Source of the DNA: Caldifarciminota bacterium RBG_13_43_14
GTDB lineage: Bacteria; Hydrothermota; Tepidihabitantia; SM23-42
Length of the DNA stretch: 11,746 nt
Assembly (NCBI GenBank): GCA_001771735.1
Contig: MEUM01000165.1
Coordinates: 1 to 11,746, forward strand
Reading direction: 5' to 3'
A program made the position numbers and the translations under genes. This document shows positions 5,818-9,806 of this stretch, piece by piece. Positions within the stretch are counted from its first letter, which is position 1. Each line of letters opens with the position of its first letter. The notes under the pieces are model-generated. The model was not told where the DNA came from. It ran no database searches and worked only from the letters and a program-made list of their open reading frames with translations.

Positions 5818-6534
5818 ATGGGAGATGAATCATTATTTGATCGGGTGGCGCGGTTTCATGACTACGAACAAGAAAATTATGCTATGATGTTTTTTAATAC
5901 AAAAATAAATCCCGTTAGAGAACTCCGTCCTCTAACGGGAATGCGCGACGGCGGTATTAAACCGCCGTCTGCTTTATACGGAAATAACAACCGATTAAAA
6001 TCGGTGGTTTTCTCTAACGGGATAAATAGCCCGATCGGAAGAATAATCCTGGTCTGGCAGCGTGAAAAAACAACAAAACTAATACGGTTGATATTGCCTT
6101 CGGAACGGTTTTTATTATCTACGCATCGCTATACGCGTGGCAAGGACCGTTCTATTGATCAGTTGATCAATGCAATACACGGCTATTTTGATGGATCCCG
6201 GAAAAGATTGCCGCTTGATCGGCTTGACTGGTCGGTTTGCTCGACTTTTCAGCAAAAGGTTTTGAAGCACGAGTGGCTGATCCCGTACGGAAAAGTCAGC
6301 AGTTATCAAAATCTGGCTGGGAGCGTCAGGGATACTCGCTGCCGCCGCGCGGTTGGTTCGGCCCTGGCCCGTAATCCATTTCCAATTATTATTCCGTGTC
6401 ATCGTACTGTGCGCAGTGATCTCAGTCTGGGTGGTTATCGAGGGGGATTGAAATTAAAACGATGGCTGCTTGAACATGAAGGCGTAGAATTTGATGCAAG
6501 CGCCAGAATATTAAAAAAATTTTTCCGTGATTGA
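5818..6534 (+). CDS. ogt: Methylated-DNA--protein-cysteine methyltransferase with in-frame element insertion
   Basis: Suicide repair enzyme that moves the alkyl group from O6-alkylguanine to its own cysteine. The C-terminal domain (about residues 143-230) is complete: helix-turn-helix region FQQKVL..IPYGKVSSYQNLAG, arginine finger segment RRAVGSALARN, active-site IPCHR with acceptor Cys194, and SLGGYRGGLKLKRWLLEHEGV. The N-terminal RNase-H-like domain is interrupted after Asn31 by 37 residues (32-68) encoded by a palindromic element; without it the strand reads FNTKIN-SPIGRIILVW, normal for the family. The protein is 238 aa, 199 without insert and duplication. No stop or frameshift results, so a functional enzyme is likely, with an exposed loop or disordered insert. 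Strong GGAGGAGG Shine-Dalgarno. It has its own promoter with a palindromic site and may be controlled by the upstream regulator. Confidence 0.93.
   Translation: MGDESLFDRVARFHDYEQENYAMMFFNTKINPVRELRPLTGMRDGGIKPPSALYGNNNRLKSVVFSNGINSPIGRIILVWQREKTTKLIRLILPSERFLLSTHRYTRGKDRSIDQLINAIHGYFDGSRKRLPLDRLDWSVCSTFQQKVLKHEWLIPYGKVSSYQNLAGSVRDTRCRRAVGSALARNPFPIIIPCHRTVRSDLSLGGYRGGLKLKRWLLEHEGVEFDASARILKKFFRD
5905..5910 (+). repeat. Target-site duplication, left copy (ATAAAT)
   Basis: ATAAAT abuts the first base of the palindromic element and matches exactly the six bases after its last base (6022-6027). Both copies encode Ile-Asn in the alkyltransferase frame. Confidence 0.75.
5910..5940. repeat. Hairpin 1 of the element (11-bp perfect stem, 9-nt loop)
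   Basis: TCCCGTTAGAG (5910-5920) pairs with CTCTAACGGGA (5930-5940). The right arm recurs at 6012-6022, so the left end can pair either locally or with the far end of the element. Confidence 0.85.
5947..5969. repeat. Hairpin 2 of the element (9-bp GC-rich stem, ATTAA loop)
   Basis: GACGGCGGT (5947-5955) and ACCGCCGTC (5961-5969) are exact reverse complements across ATTAA. Translated, this hairpin gives the DGGIKPPS part of the insert. Confidence 0.85.
5990..6005. repeat. Hairpin 3 of the element (7-bp stem, 2-nt loop)
   Basis: ACCGATT (5990-5996) and AATCGGT (5999-6005) are exact reverse complements across AA. It completes the nested palindromic layout between the GC-rich hairpin and the right terminal repeat. 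Confidence 0.75.
6022..6027 (+). repeat. Target-site duplication, right copy (ATAAAT)
   Basis: Exact match to 5905-5910, directly after the element's last base. Deleting the element and one copy joins AAA-ATA-AAT to AGC-CCG-ATC, restoring the family's SPIG motif. Confidence 0.75.
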
Positions 6535-6552
6535 GTTAATCGGGATACTTGA

Positions 6553-7062
6553 TTATTCTATTTTAAATTCCCAGCTGCAATAAAAGTCATCCGGATGTGC
6601 ATCTGGGGGACAACACAAACAGGTTGTTTTTATGCGTGGGTCGATCGTTTTGGCAAAATTGCTGTATTCAACGATACCGACCGGTTTACAGGGAAAATCG
6701 GGTAAATTTCTTCTTTTCCTTGATTCCTGGACGCGACAATTCAGCATTCTGAACACACATCGATTATCCGTGACCTCAAGTATTTTCTGGACATTGATAT
6801 ACGCATATAATCTGAATTTCAAAGCCTGGATCAGCGCCGGTATACCGCTGTTCGGTCTAATCTGCAAACGTTGCATGATGCGTTTAGCTTCGATCTGGGT
6901 GAATTGTTCCCAGGCATTCCGATCGAGTTCGATTGCCGTATCGATGCCGAATTTTTTTTCGGTTTCAAGAAACCAGAGGCCGTCGTGCGCAATCCAATTC
7001 TTGGCCGCATCCTGAAGTAAAAGTAGTAATTGTTCTTTTGATATATCTTTTGGTTCAAGCAT
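6553..7062 (-). CDS. DUF6125-like cysteine-rich cytosolic protein
   Basis: 169 residues, function unknown. The N-terminal part is helical and acidic/aromatic (SKEQLLLLLQDAAKNWIAHDGLWF). The C-terminal part carries seven cysteines: Cys102 and Cys109 (RCVFRMLNCRVQ), Cys125 (FPCKPVG), Cys148, Cys150, Cys151 (TCLCCPPD) and Cys162 (YCSWEF). The CRVQ..R, FPCK.VG and CPPD patterns match what I remember of DUF6125 proteins; the cysteines could bind a metal or an Fe-S cluster (inference). The frame opens at a GTG at 7077, but ATG 7062 is preferred: it sits one nucleotide after the stop of the radical SAM gene, typical of coupled translation, and gives the family-like start MLEPKDISKEQ. Last gene of the three-gene operon; converges on the alkyltransferase with a gap of 18 bp. 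Confidence 0.72.
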   Translation of the reverse strand: MLEPKDISKEQLLLLLQDAAKNWIAHDGLWFLETEKKFGIDTAIELDRNAWEQFTQIEAKRIMQRLQIRPNSGIPALIQALKFRLYAYINVQKILEVTDNRCVFRMLNCRVQESRKRRNLPDFPCKPVGIVEYSNFAKTIDPRIKTTCLCCPPDAHPDDFYCSWEFKIE

Positions 7063-7063
7063 T

Positions 7064-7999
7064 TTACGTCCCGCCACTCTTGGTATAAAATATTTTTTTA
7101 TGATGTTCCCTTATTTTTATCAGTCCCTTACCCTGCATGTCATGAAGCTTTGCGTTCAGTGTTCTTTTGCTCAGGCCGGTAATCTTTATGATATCCTGTA
7201 TTGTCAAAGGTCGCCGGTAAACAGCATTCAGAATAAGATCATATTGTTTTAAAACCGCATCGATCGGCGCACGGAGCTTGAAATCAGCAATGATCTCGCA
7301 GCGTTTACCGAAAATCCTGCGAATACGGATTATTTCTTCACGACTCAAGGGTAGGGCATAACTTTCCGAAGGCGGTCGGACTACGGTGTTGAGTTGTATC
7401 CGATCCGGATTAATACGGTCGATTATTTTTTTTAGTTTACGGATTTCATCAAGCTGGTCATTATAACCCTTTATCAGCATTATTTCAAGCCAGATCTTTC
7501 CTGAATATGTCCGGCGAAATTTTATCATGCCATTTATGATCCGGCTCAGGTTTAGCCGGGGATTGGGACGGTGTATGCGTATAAAAACCGATTCGGTCGC
7601 AGCGCACAAGGTTGGCAATACGACATCGGCCCGGGCTAGATCTTTTTGCACGCTGGGCAGGTGTAATAATGAACCATTCGTGATCACCGCGATCGGAATT
7701 TTAGTAATTTTTTTTATCTCGGTTATTAAATACCCTAAACGCCGATGCAAGGTCGGTTCACCGGATCCGGAAAAGGTCAGAAAATCGATCCGCTTTTTTT
7801 GGGCAATTGTTTTTCTTATTTCTATAAGGACATCATCGACCGGAGTATAATTACGGCGTTGAGCAGAAAGACAGATGGTCGAACCTACCTGGCAATATAT
7901 GCAGTTAAAAGAACAAGTTTTACTTTTTATTATATCTATACCCAGCGAAGATTGTAAACGCCGGGACGGGACCGGTCCGTAAATATATTTTCGGGGCAT
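7064..7999 (-). CDS. Radical SAM protein (COG0731-like) with C-terminal winged helix
   Basis: 311 residues. The N-terminus YGPVPSRRLQSSLGIDI followed by KTCSFNCIYCQVG is the signature of the COG0731 Fe-S oxidoreductase family; Cys29, Cys33 and Cys36 (CxxxCxxC) bind the [4Fe-4S] cluster that cleaves S-adenosylmethionine. FSGSGEPT (77-83) is the SAM-contact GGE-type motif, and ITNGS and IQLNTVVRPP further along fit the TIM-barrel. Residues about 262-311 (RRPLTIQDIIKITGLSKRTLNAKLHDMQGKGLIKI) form a winged helix-turn-helix, so it may bind nucleic acid or be regulatory. The substrate is unknown; the family is distantly related to TYW1 tRNA-modifying enzymes. A TTG at 8002 is one codon upstream; ATG 7999 is chosen. 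It lies 7 nt after the Nudix-PanD stop, middle gene of the operon. Confidence 0.87.
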   Translation of the reverse strand: MPRKYIYGPVPSRRLQSSLGIDIIKSKTCSFNCIYCQVGSTICLSAQRRNYTPVDDVLIEIRKTIAQKKRIDFLTFSGSGEPTLHRRLGYLITEIKKITKIPIAVITNGSLLHLPSVQKDLARADVVLPTLCAATESVFIRIHRPNPRLNLSRIINGMIKFRRTYSGKIWLEIMLIKGYNDQLDEIRKLKKIIDRINPDRIQLNTVVRPPSESYALPLSREEIIRIRRIFGKRCEIIADFKLRAPIDAVLKQYDLILNAVYRRPLTIQDIIKITGLSKRTLNAKLHDMQGKGLIKIREHHKKIFYTKSGGT

Positions 8000-8006
8000 C
8001 AAGTTT

Positions 8007-8876
8007 TTAGGAAGATTTTAGTTTCGCGATACGATTCGTTGAATCAATGACCGCGATCTTCGGAGTTATTTTTTGTTTTTGTTCGATGGGAATGAACATG
8101 TATGACAGTATGCACAATTTATCTCCCGGCTTTCCTTTATGAGCGGCTGGTCCATACAGTATGAATTTGCCCGATCCGCGTTTTTCCGGGATCACATAGG
8201 TCTCGAATCTTTCGCCGTTATTGTAGTTAAGAACCTGTACTTTTTCATCAGGCAGTAAACCGACCGCATCCATGATCTTGCGGTCGATACCCATGCTTCC
8301 TTTATAATGCAGTCGCGTGCTTGTGATCCGGGCTTCAGTTATTTTTGACTTCAATACTTCTATATATGGTGATATCGTTTTATATTGTTTTGTCCAGTCC
8401 CTTATCAATGATCGGTGACTGGCGAATTCTATTTTCGGCAGGTTTTTTAAAGGGGCAAAACGGGCGGCATCACAATCTGATCCCGGTTTCAATCGGGTAC
8501 TTACGGCAGTCAATTCATAGCCGATAAGAAGAACATTGCCATAGATTCGGGTTGGTTCGAGATAGGCACCGATCAATTTCTTGATTGAACCATTAACTCC
8601 GGTTTCTTCATACAATTCCCTGATTACTGCATGCTCCGGTGTTTCCTTCTGTTCGATGAATCCCGAAGGTAATGCCCAGGTGCCCTGGCATGGTTCGACA
8701 CCACGTTTTACCAGTAATACCTCATTACGATCGTTGACCACAAGCGCGGCGACCGCGGGAAGCGGATTTCCATAATATACCCATTTACAGTTGGTGCATT
8801 GCATGTAAACGTTACCGGCATCCGGTAATTTTGTGAGCTTGGATCGGCAGATCGGACAAAATTTCAATTTTTCCAT
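8007..8876 (-). CDS. panD: Nudix hydrolase - aspartate 1-decarboxylase (PanD) fusion
   Basis: 289 residues in three parts. Residues 1-35 are a zinc ribbon (Cys7, Cys10, Cys27, Cys30) as in NADH-pyrophosphatase-type Nudix proteins. Residues about 38-165 are a Nudix domain with a perfect box G72-x5-E-x7-REL-x-EE-x-GV (72-94), which hydrolyses nucleoside-diphosphate-linked compounds. Residues about 170-289 match PanD along its length: Lys178 (E. coli Lys9), LHYKGS with the Gly193-Ser194 self-cleavage site, ERFETY (Arg223, Thr226, Tyr227 for Arg54, Thr57, Tyr58), GPAAH and GD. PanD turns Ser into a pyruvoyl group and decarboxylates aspartate to beta-alanine for pantothenate. Cleavage would leave ribbon, Nudix and beta chain together (1-193). 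E. coli Asn72 corresponds to Tyr241 here, so activity needs proof. First gene of the operon; ATG 8876 has no Shine-Dalgarno and lies at the predicted transcript start. Confidence 0.88.
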   Translation of the reverse strand: MEKLKFCPICRSKLTKLPDAGNVYMQCTNCKWVYYGNPLPAVAALVVNDRNEVLLVKRGVEPCQGTWALPSGFIEQKETPEHAVIRELYEETGVNGSIKKLIGAYLEPTRIYGNVLLIGYELTAVSTRLKPGSDCDAARFAPLKNLPKIEFASHRSLIRDWTKQYKTISPYIEVLKSKITEARITSTRLHYKGSMGIDRKIMDAVGLLPDEKVQVLNYNNGERFETYVIPEKRGSGKFILYGPAAHKGKPGDKLCILSYMFIPIEQKQKITPKIAVIDSTNRIAKLKSS

Positions 8877-8883
8877 TCATTAC

Positions 8884-8911
8884 ATTATATTTAAGAAAAG
8901 ACGAAAATCAA
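8884..8911 (-). promoter_or_regulatory. Predicted promoter of the Nudix-PanD operon, leaderless
   Basis: On the minus strand TTGATT (8911-8906) is followed after 16 nt by a perfect TATAAT (8889-8884). The start would fall near 8877, directly at the ATG (8876), so the mRNA would have little or no leader; consistently, no Shine-Dalgarno precedes the gene. Confidence 0.5.
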
Positions 8912-8955
8912 CACTAAAATTTCCGAGAAAGCAAAAAATCATCAATACGTTAATA

Positions 8956-8982
8956 TTGACATGAACATATTTTTTTGATAAT
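8956..8982 (+). promoter_or_regulatory. Predicted promoter of the activase-HypD operon
   Basis: TTGACA (8956-8961) and GATAAT (8977-8982) are separated by 15 nt, slightly short. The start would lie near 8989, giving a leader of about 8 nt before ATG 8997 and no Shine-Dalgarno, so a near-leaderless message. It faces away from the Nudix-PanD promoter; the 120-bp gap holds no obvious operator. Confidence 0.45.
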
Positions 8983-8996
8983 GTCTAAACATAAAA

Positions 8997-9806
8997 ATGC
9001 AGAGACCAGGGATGATTTTTGATATAAAAAAGTACACCATTCATGATGGCCCAGGAATCAGGACCACAATATTTTTAAAGGGATGTCCATTACACTGTCA
9101 ATGGTGCCAGAATCCCGAGAGCATGAGTTTTAGACCCGAAAGGCTCGACCGGCCAAGCCGGCATTTCTATGTTAACTCACCGTGGGTCACGGATCGCATG
9201 ACGATTGGCAAATTGATATCAGTGAATCGGATAATAGACGAAATAATGAAAGATACGGTTTTCTACAAGGCATCAGGTGGCGGTATAACAATATCCGGGG
9301 GCGAACCGCTCGCTCAGATCGATTTTGTGGATTCATTGCTCAAGGTCTGTAAAAAAAACCGGCTGCACACGGTTATTGACACTTCTGGCTATGCTGATTG
9401 GGCGTGTTTCGAGAAAATCCGCAGACAAACCGATCTCTTTTTGTACGATATGAAGATTTTTGATCGAAAAGCACATATCAAATATACCGGAGTCGATAAT
9501 ACAATTATCTTTGAGAATCTGGAAAAGCTCATTGCAACCCGTGCTAAAATAGCAATTCGGTTTCCTTTGATCCCACAAGTAACCGATGCAGTCGCAAATA
9601 TGCGAGCGATCGGGAATTTTTTGAGCAAGAACAAGATCAGGGAAATAGATATTTTACCCTTTAACTTCCTTTGTTATGAGAAATACAATCGCATTGGAAA
9701 ACGATATCCTTTTAGATCCAGCCGAACCACAAGGTCTCGCATCGAAAGTACGGTTAAGGAATTTTCAAAATCAGGATTGTCGGCAAAGATCGAAGGATGG
9801 GCATGA
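8997..9806 (+). CDS. Glycyl-radical enzyme activating enzyme (radical SAM), lacks auxiliary clusters
   Basis: 269 residues. Uses a [4Fe-4S] cluster and S-adenosylmethionine to place the glycyl radical on its partner, here the HypD encoded just downstream. Family marks: FDIKKYTIHDGPGIRTTIFLKGC, the cluster motif Cys30-x3-Cys34-x2-Cys37 (CPLHCQWC), SGGEP (100-104), VIDTSGYA, the DMK motif (151-153) and LPFNF..YEKYNRIGKRY. Dehydratase activases of this type usually carry a ferredoxin-like insert with two extra clusters after NPE; here the stretch between NPES (39-42) and GGG (94) has no cysteine at all, though it is longer than in pyruvate formate-lyase activase. It looks like a remnant or replacement of the cluster domain. 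Start ATG 8997 keeps the longest frame; ATG 9012 (MIFDIKKY) is a real alternative and neither has a clear Shine-Dalgarno. Stop overlaps the next start by ATGA. Confidence 0.9.
   Translation: MQRPGMIFDIKKYTIHDGPGIRTTIFLKGCPLHCQWCQNPESMSFRPERLDRPSRHFYVNSPWVTDRMTIGKLISVNRIIDEIMKDTVFYKASGGGITISGGEPLAQIDFVDSLLKVCKKNRLHTVIDTSGYADWACFEKIRRQTDLFLYDMKIFDRKAHIKYTGVDNTIIFENLEKLIATRAKIAIRFPLIPQVTDAVANMRAIGNFLSKNKIREIDILPFNFLCYEKYNRIGKRYPFRSSRTTRSRIESTVKEFSKSGLSAKIEGWA

Larger units (their letters stand above)
5911..6021 (+). mobile_element. 111-bp MITE/palindromic element inserted in-frame in the alkyltransferase gene
   Basis: The ends are exact inverted repeats (CCCGTTAGAG at 5911-5920, CTCTAACGGG at 6012-6021; the match reaches 14 bp if two flanking bases and one inner base per end are counted). 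Inside lie a second CTCTAACGGG copy (5930-5939) that pairs with the left end over a 9-nt loop, a GC-rich hairpin GACGGCGGT/ACCGCCGTC (5947-5955, 5961-5969) and a hairpin ACCGATT/AATCGGT (5990-5996, 5999-6005). Flanking ATAAAT copies look like a 6-bp target duplication. Length is 37 codons and this frame has no stop; two of the six frames are open. There is no transposase, so movement would need one in trans. By analogy it resembles Rickettsia palindromic elements or MITEs. No second copy is in the window. Confidence 0.82.

Noticed and set aside
5911..6021. Hairpin cluster as a CRISPR, riboswitch or attenuator
   Set aside because: There are no regularly spaced direct repeats. It lies inside an open reading frame that continues normally afterwards, and the flanking duplications point to insertion.
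6535..6552. Possible terminator between the convergent alkyltransferase and DUF6125-like genes
   Set aside because: Only a weak GATT/AATC pairing is visible, without a GC-rich stem or T tract.
7063..7077. GTG 7077 as start of the DUF6125-like gene
   Set aside because: It would overlap the upstream gene without a Shine-Dalgarno and adds five residues not expected for the family; ATG 7062 right after the upstream stop is better.
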